IMG/VR virus record: IMGVR_UViG_3300024356_000616
Coordinates: 1-50,466 of that record
Strand: one strand, 5' to 3'
From: a virus
DNA: 50,466 bases
Below the pieces are notes generated by a model that saw nothing but the letters and a program-made list of their open reading frames with translations, was not told the DNA's origin and did not search any database. Of this stretch, positions 27,069-35,233 are shown in pieces. Positions within the stretch are counted from its first letter, which is position 1. Every line of letters starts with the position of its first letter. The position numbers and the translations under genes are program-made.

Positions 27069-30000
27069 TAAGAACCTCTAAACTTATTAATGGAGTTGTA
27101 TACTGCACCTAATTTGGATGAACCTTTTTCAAACCTCGCCTTACCATCATTCTGTGGTGCAAACTGACCTTTTTTGTAGGTCGCACCACGCATGATTACC
27201 TCGTGCTCACCTGCACGGAATTGCCCAGCAGAGTGGTGCTTCTTCCCAAACTTTTGCACACCGCTTCTCATCTTGTCCCATGCCTTTCCAGCCTTGTTGT
27301 ATTCCCTCTCAGCAGCTTTTGAGAAAGATCTTAGTGCGGGAATACTGTGTTGAAGTTCTGCACTAATTGCCTCAAGTGCAAAGTAGTCGCCGTCTTTTGC
27401 ATCCTGAATGAGGTGTTGTGCGTGCTCAGGAATAAGTTTTTGATTTACAAGAGAGTCAAGAAGTTTTTGCACACCACTGGAGTGCAGTACAGTGCGAGCA
27501 TGTTCCTTGCAGTACATCTCCCGCCTGTTGGACTCACTTGTCATATCTGCGTACAAGCTTGGATCTTGTTGCAGTGAGGATACAGCACCCTCTATGTCTG
27601 ACCACTTAGCACCCGGAACAAGTTGCTGGTACTTGCTCATGTGCTCAGGTTTTATTCCCTGCAAGTCAGGTGCAAGAAGGTCACCAACAGGTGGAAGTTC
27701 CTTGTTTGGCGTATTGTGCGCCCTTAGGAAACCTTCGAGGATCCGCCTTGCTTTGTTGAACTTGTAGGCTTTACCTGATTTGCTGAGTTGCTTTTTGGTT
27801 TCCCCTGTGCTGGCTTGCTTTGCAGGGGTGGGTGTCCCACCAGAATTGTTGGAAGACCCGGAACTGTTTTGATTTTGCTCATATTGTGCAATTATGTTGT
27901 TATAAGCTTGACGGGATTTGGGAAGCGCACCTGCACTATTCCAGTCTCCATTATGCCCGATAATTTCACCTTGTCCAGTGTTTTCTACCACACCTAGGTT
28001 ATTTTTTGTAGCAAATTGATCAATGGAACTTCTGTTCGATTTGTTTGGGTCGAACAGCATGATCTTTGTACCCTTCGCACCCGGCACAAGTGTCTTGTAT
28101 TGCAGGTTAAATTGATTCAACTGTTCCCTGAGTTTACCAAGGTCAGTCTCAGGGTGGTTAATGTGGTACAGGGAGTCAGGACCTTTTTCATTAGGGTGGA
28201 ATATAAGAACTGATTTTTTCTGTCCTGATAATCCGTGCCACGCAGCAAGGTAGCGCATCTTTGCAGGATCCACCTGTGCGTTGGATGTGTGCACTGTGCT
28301 CTGCTCACTGCCATTCGGCCAGTCGCCGATGGCAGTGGAAGAACTTGTCTGTATTCCAGCCTTCTGTGCAATCTGGTCATTCAGTTGAGCATGCGCAATG
28401 TTCTTTCCAGTACCCTGCTTTGCAACAGCATTACCAAAAGGAACATTGGTGCGCTGGGAAACAGGTGCGCTTTGCATCCCACCGTTTACTGGTGTGAACT
28501 GTGCGTACCGGATTGGTGAACCCGAACGCAGCAACCGCAGTATATTTTCTAATACCTTGGTTTTTGCAAAGGATTGCTTTGTTGCATTTTGTGCCAGTGT
28601 GACTTGAGATCTTTCTTTGTCTGCCCTACTGCGAGTCCTAGTTGCTTCAGCGTAGGCATTCTTCCTTCTTTCAACATCTGCTGGATTATGGGGTTGAATT
28701 GTTTTGAAATTGAGTGGTGTGGCATTGTTTAATTCTCCATTTTCCCTTTTTAGAATATGTTCAATTCCGTCTTTGTAAGAGTAGGATTCCACCCTAACTC
28801 CCATCATTTTGTATAGCTGTTGTTCATAATACCACAGCGCAGCTTGTATTTCATGTGGGTGCAGCTTTTTATCCTCCCCCATGATTGATGCAAGTCTGTT
28901 TGATACAAGATCAACCGCAGCATTCATCAATTTTCGTTCATTATTACTCCTTGGAACATCCTGCATTTTGTCCTTTTTTCCAAATACACTACCAAAGATT
29001 CTGTTCCAAGTTCTGCTAAACCAAAGATCTTTGGTAACATGCCTAGAATCTCGCATTAGATTTAAATAAAAGGGTCCTCCTTTAGGACCAAATAAATATG
29101 CGCCCGGATGATTAGCTGTGGTTCCCTCCTCATCTTTGTAGGGAAGGTTTACATTATTTTTTAATCCTTTAAGTAATTCTGGTGATTGGTCTGACCCAAG
29201 GAACTGTTGGAACCTTTCTGGTGTGTTGTACGTGTCACCATTTAATATTTCTCGCATATGTGCGAGCATTTCCCTTGTCACAGATCTTGAGGTCCAAGAT
29301 TTATATAAACGCTGACCATTAGCATCGTACAAAGGTATTTGTTGATTTTTCTTCGCAGCTAGGTCAAAGTCTTTAACACTTAATCTCTTTAAGTGCAAAC
29401 TACCGTCCCTGTTTTTCATGTAACTATAAAAAACATTGGATGGTCCTTCATCCTCGTCATCCTCAGAATTTTCATCCGCACCGAGTTTTTGTGCTTGGGT
29501 TTTATATCTATCCCGAAGTTCCACAAGTTTATCCAGTTTTGCGTAAGAAGAGAGCTTATTCACGTTTAGAGTAAGTTTTCTTACACGTGTCCCATCCTCA
29601 GCAGTTTCAATAACTGTTTTTGGTGCAAATCCTTGTTGTTCTAACATGGAAAGCATCAATGATTGTTTTTCAGGGTCGGCAACATTTAATTGTTTATTGA
29701 AGAACTTTTCAAGTTTTGGTTTCCAAACAGCAGAGGTTCCAAAAGTTTTACTGGAAAATCTTCCACCCTCCTCCCCTTTAATACTCTGATCCGGTGGAAC
29801 ATGGTGAAACACCCGCATATGATCATTTTTTGCAGCAGCATCTTGTGCAGCGTACTTAAATATATCAAATGCTTTAACGGCATTCAGTTTTGGGTTGTTA
29901 CCAAAGCTTGTGGGCGCAAGGAGCAGTTTAAACATAGCCATATTTGCTTTTTGCTGTCTTGCAATCTTTTCATCCTCGCTCCATTTCAAATCATGAAATC

Positions 30001-30964
30001 CTGTTGTAGGATCTGTAACAACATCCCCAAAAAAACCATGTTCTTTACCAGTAGCATCTTTAAATTTTAAATGCCTTGTGGCGTTGTGGTGGTTTGTCAG
30101 GTGAGCCAAACCAACTTCAAATTGCTTAAGATCTTGGTCGTACCATTCTGCACCACTGTGATCCCCATAAGTAAGCGCAGTAGTTAAATCATCACTTAGG
30201 CCATATCCACCCAGCGATATTAATAAACCTTCCCTTTCTGCCATTTCCTCATCATTCGCAGGTTCCTTGTTTTGCAGATGTTCAATAAAATTACGGATAG
30301 CTACTTGTTTATGTTTTTTGTCCAATTCAGGGTTACTTTTACCCATTCTACGGGTAAAGAAATTGATCATTTTGCCCAACTTGTGCAGTAGGACATCCCC
30401 AACATTTGATCTTTGTTTAGCTGCATCATCCCCGGAAGGATTAAAAAGATTATGGCTACTAATATTTTGCACAGAAAGTTTTAGTCTTGCTTCTCTTTCA
30501 AGTAATTCCTTGCGTTTGTCTGAGGGTAATTCATTGTCTTTTAGTGCTTCATGTACTTGAGATAACTCCCTGTGAATTTTTGATGTTTGGGCCAATTTTT
30601 CAATGTGATCGTTTACCACATTTTTGACATTATTTTCATTTGCAACTTTATTCGTAATTAAATATTTGTGATATCCAAGACTTTCAAGCCTTTGGTGCAG
30701 GTCATCTCTACCCTGAATTTTAAGTTTTTCAAAGGACGTTTGATCTTTTGGCTTGCTACTGGCTATTTGTTCTGCTGACCTTGTGGTGCTTGGTAAATTG
30801 TTTATATATTCAATAGATTTTTGCTGGGGGTTTTTATTAAATTCCCCTTGAACTGCTTGCACGTCCTGAATATTCGCCTTTTGTCGTGCGATAGGGGGCG
30901 CAGGTTGTGGTATATTAGAAGTATCAGTAGTATTATTTTTAGGTTTTAGTGGAGACTTTGCCAT
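27068..30964 (-). CDS. Giant virion-associated protein
   Basis: A 1,298-aa protein between portal and protease genes, the largest in the phage. It is hydrophilic, lysine/glutamine-rich and mostly helical, with a Pro/Gln-rich N-terminus (1-70) and an acidic cluster (about 485-500). A basic C-terminal segment (about 1,200-1,298) contains AWDKMRSGVQKFGKKHHSAG and a final glycine-rich stretch. Location in the head module suggests a minor head or ejected internal protein. I see no peptidase or nuclease motif I would trust. Its start codon shares the CATG tetramer with the start of the plus-strand gene at 30,963. Confidence 0.7.
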   Translation of the reverse strand: MAKSPLKPKNNTTDTSNIPQPAPPIARQKANIQDVQAVQGEFNKNPQQKSIEYINNLPSTTRSAEQIASSKPKDQTSFEKLKIQGRDDLHQRLESLGYHKYLITNKVANENNVKNVVNDHIEKLAQTSKIHRELSQVHEALKDNELPSDKRKELLEREARLKLSVQNISSHNLFNPSGDDAAKQRSNVGDVLLHKLGKMINFFTRRMGKSNPELDKKHKQVAIRNFIEHLQNKEPANDEEMAEREGLLISLGGYGLSDDLTTALTYGDHSGAEWYDQDLKQFEVGLAHLTNHHNATRHLKFKDATGKEHGFFGDVVTDPTTGFHDLKWSEDEKIARQQKANMAMFKLLLAPTSFGNNPKLNAVKAFDIFKYAAQDAAAKNDHMRVFHHVPPDQSIKGEEGGRFSSKTFGTSAVWKPKLEKFFNKQLNVADPEKQSLMLSMLEQQGFAPKTVIETAEDGTRVRKLTLNVNKLSSYAKLDKLVELRDRYKTQAQKLGADENSEDDEDEGPSNVFYSYMKNRDGSLHLKRLSVKDFDLAAKKNQQIPLYDANGQRLYKSWTSRSVTREMLAHMREILNGDTYNTPERFQQFLGSDQSPELLKGLKNNVNLPYKDEEGTTANHPGAYLFGPKGGPFYLNLMRDSRHVTKDLWFSRTWNRIFGSVFGKKDKMQDVPRSNNERKLMNAAVDLVSNRLASIMGEDKKLHPHEIQAALWYYEQQLYKMMGVRVESYSYKDGIEHILKRENGELNNATPLNFKTIQPHNPADVERRKNAYAEATRTRSRADKERSQVTLAQNATKQSFAKTKVLENILRLLRSGSPIRYAQFTPVNGGMQSAPVSQRTNVPFGNAVAKQGTGKNIAHAQLNDQIAQKAGIQTSSSTAIGDWPNGSEQSTVHTSNAQVDPAKMRYLAAWHGLSGQKKSVLIFHPNEKGPDSLYHINHPETDLGKLREQLNQFNLQYKTLVPGAKGTKIMLFDPNKSNRSSIDQFATKNNLGVVENTGQGEIIGHNGDWNSAGALPKSRQAYNNIIAQYEQNQNSSGSSNNSGGTPTPAKQASTGETKKQLSKSGKAYKFNKARRILEGFLRAHNTPNKELPPVGDLLAPDLQGIKPEHMSKYQQLVPGAKWSDIEGAVSSLQQDPSLYADMTSESNRREMYCKEHARTVLHSSGVQKLLDSLVNQKLIPEHAQHLIQDAKDGDYFALEAISAELQHSIPALRSFSKAAEREYNKAGKAWDKMRSGVQKFGKKHHSAGQFRAGEHEVIMRGATYKKGQFAPQNDGKARFEKGSSKLGAVYNSINKFRGS

Positions 30965-31400
30965 GAATTACCTCGATTTTGCACTCAGTCATCCTCGTAA
31001 GGGGGGGAAGACTTATTCACAATTTCTGCTGTCGTTGTTGAATGGAAATAATGACCTAAATAAGCGAACTGTCGTTGAATTCCCAAAGTCGGGCGTAGTT
31101 CTTAGCATTAGTGGATCTTTTCATCATAACATTGACGGGGAAAATCCCACTAGGTGGTATGATTTTGACATTGAATCCACTTATGAGGGTAAGGTTGTAG
31201 GGTCGTATTCTTATCGTTCAGAAGGTCATTTTTACGATAACTACTGTTTGAGATACTTTCTCCCCAGTAAAAAGTGTGTAAAGAAGGAATTTGCTATTTT
31301 TGCTGGTGAGTGGACAGATATGCTGCTTTTCATTGAAAAACGAGAAAAAGCCAGAATAAAAAAACTAATGGCTTTAAATGCTTCAACAAATCCCAAATGA
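30963..31400 (+). CDS. Plus-strand accessory protein inside the structural operon
   Basis: A 145-aa protein on the opposite strand to all neighbours. The ATG at 30,963-30,965 has GGAG eight bases upstream, both lying within the reversed start of the giant gene; the stop runs 18 bases into the next minus-strand gene. The frame exactly fills the gap and has normal composition, while the reverse strand there has no convincing gene. Features: a basic N-terminal segment (HPRKGGKTYSQFL), strand-rich middle with many Tyr and Phe, and a Lys-rich end. No family recognised. The antisense placement suggests a moron expressed in the prophage or a late regulator. Confidence 0.7.
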   Translation: MNYLDFALSHPRKGGKTYSQFLLSLLNGNNDLNKRTVVEFPKSGVVLSISGSFHHNIDGENPTRWYDFDIESTYEGKVVGSYSYRSEGHFYDNYCLRYFLPSKKCVKKEFAIFAGEWTDMLLFIEKREKARIKKLMALNASTNPK

Positions 31401-31691
31401 TCCATCCTTGCGCTTACCATACTTACCCGGCAGGTGCGTGTTAGTGCCAGATGGTACACTACCACTACCTGCTTCGTATTTTAAAGCTTCACCCCTTGCA
31501 GTTTTTGGTGGATCCCATTTTGGGCCTTGTGGTTGTTTATCACTCCTTTTGGAGTAATTACCACCAAATTTTCTTTCAAGTTCCGCATTATCTCTGCGCT
31601 TAGATTTCAGTGCATCACTACCACCTTTGATAGGTTTACCAGATATTTTGTACCCAATGGTGTGTTGTGTTTTAAAGTTATTTTCGGACAT
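31383..31691 (-). CDS. Small basic hypothetical protein
   Basis: A 102-aa Lys/Gly/Ser-rich, probably disordered protein between portal and the giant gene. I use the ATG at 31,689-31,691 with AGGAGG upstream; a GTG three codons earlier overlaps that ribosome site. Residues about 25-75 hold repeated KSKRRD, GGNYSKRSDK and PKWDPPKTARGEAL segments. Small basic head-module proteins often act in assembly. The role here is unknown. Confidence 0.6.
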   Translation of the reverse strand: MSENNFKTQHTIGYKISGKPIKGGSDALKSKRRDNAELERKFGGNYSKRSDKQPQGPKWDPPKTARGEALKYEAGSGSVPSGTNTHLPGKYGKRKDGSFGIC

Positions 31692-32037
31692 GTTTTGCAC
31701 CTCCTATACTTGCATTAGCACCTCTAATAATTGTTCCGGGTCCTTGTGCTCCAGTTTTTAAATTGGTCTTTCCCGGAATAAGGGATGGTGCTGTTCCGAT
31801 CCCAGCTACTACATTTTTTACATTCCCGCTAAGTGCACCCCTTCTTGCAGAGTTACTTGCAACGGCATTAGCTTTGGGAGAATTACCAAGGGTGTTTTTA
31901 GCTCGGTCGAGCATATTATTTACACCCTTCTGTTGATCTGGAGTACCTTGCCCCAACATAACTTCTTGTTCTGCGCTGTTTCTTAAAGTTCTTGCAGCAT
32001 TTAATTTATTTGCAAAATTACCGCCCATGTTTTCCAT
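31678..32037 (-). CDS. Small hypothetical head-module protein
   Basis: A 119-aa Ala/Asn/Gly-rich protein directly after portal. The first 60 residues form an amphipathic helix (KLNAARTLRNSAEQEVML); the remainder is Gly-rich and basic. AAAAGGG precedes the ATG and the stop overlaps the next gene. Position, helix and basic tail fit a head-assembly accessory protein; no family recognised. Confidence 0.6.
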   Translation of the reverse strand: MENMGGNFANKLNAARTLRNSAEQEVMLGQGTPDQQKGVNNMLDRAKNTLGNSPKANAVASNSARRGALSGNVKNVVAGIGTAPSLIPGKTNLKTGAQGPGTIIRGANASIGGAKHVRK

Positions 32038-32075
32038 GTGATACCCTTTTCAAAGAAGTGAAATGTGAATTGCAA

Positions 32076-33572
32076 TTACGCAGTGGCGGGGGGCATTGAG
32101 CCCCCGCCCTGCGCCCCGTCTGGTGTAGGGGTACTTTGTGTAGTCGCTTCTGCACCTTGTTGTGCAGGCCCCGGTTGCCCTACTATTGGCACACCAGTCG
32201 GCTGACTCCCCATTAAAGACGGGTTAAGTGGCATATTCTGTGCAAGTATCGCATGACCGGGTTGTGGTCTTGATAAGCCTAGAACAGCCCTTAATTCATC
32301 CTCATCCAGTGTTCCACCCATCTGGTAGAACGCCTGTGCAGCTTGCAGTGTTTCCACTGCGTTTGGTTTGTCGATATCAAACACAAACTTGATTTGTGGT
32401 AAACCGGGGCAATTGTACTTTTGGAGCACCTTTACCAGATCATGTGTGATGGTTTCCTGCAAATTCATGGCATCATAGCGCACCATTCTTGAGTGCGTGT
32501 CTCCCATGATCGCAGCTTCACCCTCTGTCATTTCATTATTATCTGCACCCTGTATGTACCTGCGAATTTGCTGGTCAAAATACGCAGTAATAAGGTCATA
32601 CAGAAGTTGCGCACCTGCTGGTGAGGGGTCTATGCGCTCGATACCCGGACCACCTGTTGTGTTGTCCCTGTACCTTGGGAAAAGAATGGTGTTGTTGCGC
32701 ATTTGCTCTTCTGCGCACTGTTTTACTTCTGCAAGTGAGTTCGGGTTTCCAGCCTCAAAGTAGTACACCGTGAGTCCACCTGCACCAATACGCTCCAAGT
32801 AGTCCATCAGGAATGTCAGTACCTGACTGCGCAAATACCACAACCAGTAAATCTTGGAACGTATACCAACACCATGAATACCACCTGCAAGTTCACCCTC
32901 GTAGAAATCAGCATCCTCAGGTTCGTGCTTGTGGATAAGGATTTGCTCCCTCTCCTCTGGAGTAAAGAAGTGCGCCCTACCCCTGTCAGTAATTGCAAAG
33001 TCGCCCTGAAATGTTGCGTGCACAAGTATTCCAGCCTGCCCTGAGTAACGGAAAACCATCTTGTCCCCGTTTACAGGCTTGAAATCCTTCACAACCATGC
33101 GCTTTTTACCGTTTGCAAAATCCCAAGAGTAGTTCACCTGCACACCATATCGGCCATAGAAAACAGCCTCAAGCAGGTGCATCAACATCTGTTCGAATCT
33201 GGGAGTGCTCTTGAGTATGTCTGTGAGAAGTTTTGCTGCCTCAACCTGCGCAGTGTCTTCTGGATTTGCAGGTTCCAAGTGCCAAGGTAGTTGTGCAGTG
33301 GCCATCTGACGGGAGCGAATTGCTTCCATTACCACTGGGTCACGCCTTAGTGCAAGTGTGTTCTTTGCACTGTGTCGCAGTGCCTCATCAAAAGTGTACC
33401 TGTATGTGCGACTAGCCCAGTTCACAACCTGAGAGAAGGTCATGAAGTGTGGTAATGGCATTGCACCATCACCCGGAACACGTCCTTCTTTCTTCTGAGC
33501 ATCAGGGAAATCGTACCCTGACTCTTGTGGAGTTTGTGCGAATGGATCTGGAATTATTGCATCGTTTGCCAT
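32076..33572 (-). CDS. Portal protein (Mu gp29/DUF935-like)
   Basis: A 498-aa portal subunit; twelve copies would form the DNA channel at one head vertex. The N-terminus (about 35-110) has the DUF935 layout with NTLALRRDPVVMEAIRSRQMA and PWHLEP. The middle carries LMHLLEAVFYGRYGVQV and the GGIHGVGIRSKIYWLWYLRSQVLTFLMDYLERIG segment that lines the stem, and the C-terminal tail is Pro/Gln/Gly-rich. It begins the main structural operon, below the strong promoter at 33,656-33,683. Its ribosome site (GGGGTC) lies in the 3' arm of a 9-bp hairpin, which could restrict its translation. Confidence 0.9.
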   Translation of the reverse strand: MANDAIIPDPFAQTPQESGYDFPDAQKKEGRVPGDGAMPLPHFMTFSQVVNWASRTYRYTFDEALRHSAKNTLALRRDPVVMEAIRSRQMATAQLPWHLEPANPEDTAQVEAAKLLTDILKSTPRFEQMLMHLLEAVFYGRYGVQVNYSWDFANGKKRMVVKDFKPVNGDKMVFRYSGQAGILVHATFQGDFAITDRGRAHFFTPEEREQILIHKHEPEDADFYEGELAGGIHGVGIRSKIYWLWYLRSQVLTFLMDYLERIGAGGLTVYYFEAGNPNSLAEVKQCAEEQMRNNTILFPRYRDNTTGGPGIERIDPSPAGAQLLYDLITAYFDQQIRRYIQGADNNEMTEGEAAIMGDTHSRMVRYDAMNLQETITHDLVKVLQKYNCPGLPQIKFVFDIDKPNAVETLQAAQAFYQMGGTLDEDELRAVLGLSRPQPGHAILAQNMPLNPSLMGSQPTGVPIVGQPGPAQQGAEATTQSTPTPDGAQGGGSMPPATA

Positions 33573-33578
33573 GATGTG

Positions 33579-33603
33579 GACCCCGGCCTTTTAAGCCGGG
33601 GTC
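33579..33603. promoter_or_regulatory. Hairpin that can cover the portal ribosome site
   Basis: Perfect 9-bp inverted repeat (GACCCCGGC / GCCGGGGTC) with a 7-base loop. On the minus-strand mRNA the 3' arm contains GGGGTC, the only Shine-Dalgarno-like sequence before the portal ATG, six bases away. It may occlude translation start, or stabilise the transcript. Confidence 0.5.
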
Positions 33604-33655
33604 AATGTGGTTATAACCGTGCCATGTGGGAAATGGCAGAAGTGTCCCTACCTAT

Positions 33656-33683
33656 AAGATACCTTTTGCATCTTTATTGTCAA
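33656..33683 (-). promoter_or_regulatory. Promoter for the structural operon
   Basis: On the minus strand there is a perfect -35 TTGACA, a 16-bp spacer and a -10 TATCTT. Transcription would start about 75 bases before the portal ATG and read through the whole head, tail and lysis region. It lacks the TGCCGA word seen at the other four phage promoters, so control would differ. Confidence 0.6.
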
Positions 33684-33752
33684 TTGAATTATACTTAAAT
33701 ACATTGCATAATTTTTCTGCATTTAATTTTTTGTAAAGTTATGCTGCTATGC

Positions 33753-33780
33753 TTGCCGATTACTTTTCTACTTGTAGAAT
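33753..33780 (+). promoter_or_regulatory. Promoter for the plus-strand accessory unit
   Basis: TTGCCG -35, 16-bp spacer, TAGAAT -10. The same ten bases (GCTTGCCGAT), spacing and -10 occur at 38,326-38,353 on the minus strand. A 14-bp perfect palindrome (GCTTACATGTAAGC) lies at 33,783-33,796, over the expected start point, as an operator would. Confidence 0.6.
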
Positions 33781-33782
33781 GT

Positions 33783-33796
33783 GCTTACATGTAAGC
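33783..33796. promoter_or_regulatory. Palindrome over the transcription start, candidate operator
   Basis: A perfect 14-bp palindrome GCTTACATGTAAGC just downstream of the -10 element. Its dyad size fits binding of a small dimeric regulator. Confidence 0.5.
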
Positions 33797-33831
33797 AATT
33801 TACATGCTTTTTCCTTACAAGGAGTGCTGCA

Positions 33832-34029
33832 ATGATCCCAACTTCAATGTTTGTGTTTAAGTTCTCAGTCCCGTCTCAAACATACCCCGGATCTTCCGTG
33901 CAATGTGAGCGCAAAGTGCGTGCCTGTGGTATTGATGATGCGAAACAGAAGTTTGAGCAAGAGTTTTTAGAGTGGGGCGAAGAAGTACCAAAAGATGCAG
34001 CATTGTACGAAATTTGGGGAATCCAGTAA
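33832..34029 (+). CDS. Small hypothetical protein (accessory unit gene 1)
   Basis: A 65-aa protein. The ATG at 33,832-33,834 has AAGGAGTGC upstream; the longer frame from 33,781 includes the promoter palindrome and is unlikely. Sequence is mixed beta then a helix (DDAKQKFEQEFLEWG), with one or two Cys. No family recognised. It is the first of three overlapping plus-strand genes lying between terL and portal, where accessory genes are not usual. Confidence 0.7.
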   Translation: MIPTSMFVFKFSVPSQTYPGSSVQCERKVRACGIDDAKQKFEQEFLEWGEEVPKDAALYEIWGIQ

Positions 34030-34199
34030 TGCGCCACGATGCAACCCTATTACAGGCCCTAGAACGCATTGAAATTGCGTTCAGGGCCTCTAAGCCACAC
34101 ATACTCATGCAGGATGCAATAGTGCTCTATAAGGCAATTAAGGAGGCTCAGAATGCGAGAACACAAAATGTACGAAACACTGATGTTCATTCAGGGTGA
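34029..34199 (+). CDS. Small helical protein (accessory unit gene 2)
   Basis: A 56-aa protein whose ATG overlaps the previous stop codon (TAATG), behind GGGG. It is a predicted helical hairpin (LLQALERIEIAFRAS and ILMQDAIVLYKAIKEA). Size and fold are like small antitoxin, anti-repressor or recruitment proteins, but no family can be named. It overlaps the next gene by 47 bases, so the third gene is probably coupled. Confidence 0.65.
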   Translation: MRHDATLLQALERIEIAFRASKPHILMQDAIVLYKAIKEAQNARTQNVRNTDVHSG

Positions 34200-34440
34200 A
34201 GAGGCGCACGAATGGCTTGAATATCTCGATGCAATGGGTGCAGAGAGAACATTGCAACAACTCAGGCAGGAAGGGTATTGGGATATCCCAGAATACTCTT
34301 TTGATGAAGCACCATGGGGGGAGTGCGATAAATTGCACTTCGCAGGAGACTATGTCCTTAATTACAACACTGCGATTGGTTACATTGGTGTTGTGAGAGT
34401 GCGTAAAGTATTGGATAAGATTTATAAGAACCAATTGTGA
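34153..34440 (+). CDS. Small acidic protein (accessory unit gene 3)
   Basis: A 95-aa acidic protein starting at an ATG behind AAGGAGG. The first 45 residues are helical (EEAHEWLEYLDAMGAERTLQQLRQEG), the centre has aromatic-rich loops (GYWDIPEYSFDEAPWG), and the end forms strands and a basic tail. I recognise no family. It is the last gene of the three-gene plus-strand unit and is followed by a GC-rich hairpin that may end the transcript. Confidence 0.7.
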   Translation: MREHKMYETLMFIQGEEAHEWLEYLDAMGAERTLQQLRQEGYWDIPEYSFDEAPWGECDKLHFAGDYVLNYNTAIGYIGVVRVRKVLDKIYKNQL

Positions 34441-34462
34441 AGAAAATATTCTAAAATTTTAG

Positions 34463-34660
34463 TCTGGTGTATTTTGTGGGACCCCCCCTCCGGGTCCCCC
34501 CCTTTTTGCACAAATTTTCCGATGTGCGATTTGCCGTACTCGTAAGTGCTTGCAGTGTAAGGACTTCCGAATAGTGCACATAGCAGGTAGCAAATATACA
34601 CTGTGTGATGCCTGCGCAAAGCGTGTGCCAATAATAGTGGACAGTGCAGGGTGCAAATAG
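34463..34660 (+). pseudogene. Orphan zinc-ribbon reading frame without a start codon
   Basis: From 34,463 to the TAG at 34,658-34,660 one frame is open and encodes a convincing zinc ribbon at its C-terminal end: CAIC, then KCLQC, 17 residues, and LCDACAKRV, then a final Cys. The frame holds no ATG and no early GTG or TTG; the first in-frame alternative start falls inside the ribbon. Two runs of seven C at 34,482-34,488 and 34,496-34,502 lie just upstream, so a length change or a -1 slip could join it to a GTG frame at 34,467. It may be a decayed gene, a phase-variable gene or a frameshift product. Confidence 0.5.
34478..34507 (+). terminator. GC hairpin with T run after the accessory unit
   Basis: GGGACCC and GGGTCCC arms flank a 7-base loop; four C and five T follow. 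It resembles a weak rho-independent terminator for the plus-strand unit and lies inside the orphan zinc-ribbon frame. Confidence 0.45.
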
Positions 34661-35233
34661 CCTGCTGCCTGCTAAGCTTGACAACACTGTGGTGCACGAA
34701 TAGTGCACAACATTAGTAGGAATATAGCAGGTGGTGCGCAGGATGCGCACAGCATTATCCCTGCAATGCAGGTAGCTAAATCGGATATTTGTATCTTGTT
34801 ATTAGTGCACTAATATGATAGATAGATCTTATTTTGCTACTTCTGCTTCCAAAGCATAATTAGCTATAAGTGCAGGTGCAATATCTTAAGTTATGTACTA
34901 GCCTGCTATATTGCTACTATTTAGATAGCTAAATCTTATTTAGCTACTCTGGTTGTATTATCACTCTTATAATGATAATCGTTGGTGCACTCTGTGCACC
35001 TGCATGTTATAACATCGGAGCAGGCTGAGCACAACAGCAGTATGTGCGATTGCCTGCGACATCCTTATCACCGCAGTGGTGCATATCATGCACTTCATGC
35101 AGGGGGCGCACTTGGTGCGCTACATCTTCTATTCATAGCAGGCTATGCGCACAGCGCATCACATTGCTCTAACTATTGCAGGCTATTGCACTTATGTGCA
35201 ATCACATGCAGGCTTTTTGCAGGCAGGCTGGTG
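34661..35233. repeat. Non-coding stretch with an array of short perfect inverted repeats
   Basis: No credible gene lies here; the frames are shadows. The stretch holds about ten short inverted repeats, mostly 6-9-bp arms with a 3-base spacer and a TGCAC/GCGC core: 34,735-34,749, 34,760-34,772, 34,802-34,813, 34,926-34,946, 34,984-35,000, 35,079-35,093, 35,106-35,120, 35,145-35,159 and 35,185-35,202. I count about 20 TGCA tetramers from 34,501 to 35,233, near eight times the random expectation. GCAGGCT recurs at least five times at 35,030-35,230. Two imperfect AT-rich copies sit at about 34,816-34,844 and 34,919-34,950. Candidate packaging site, replication origin or structured RNA. Confidence 0.7.

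Noticed and set aside
34422-34697. 91-aa minus-strand frame after the accessory unit
   Set aside because: Composition fits a shadow of GTGCA-rich DNA, and the opposite strand shows the zinc-ribbon frame instead.
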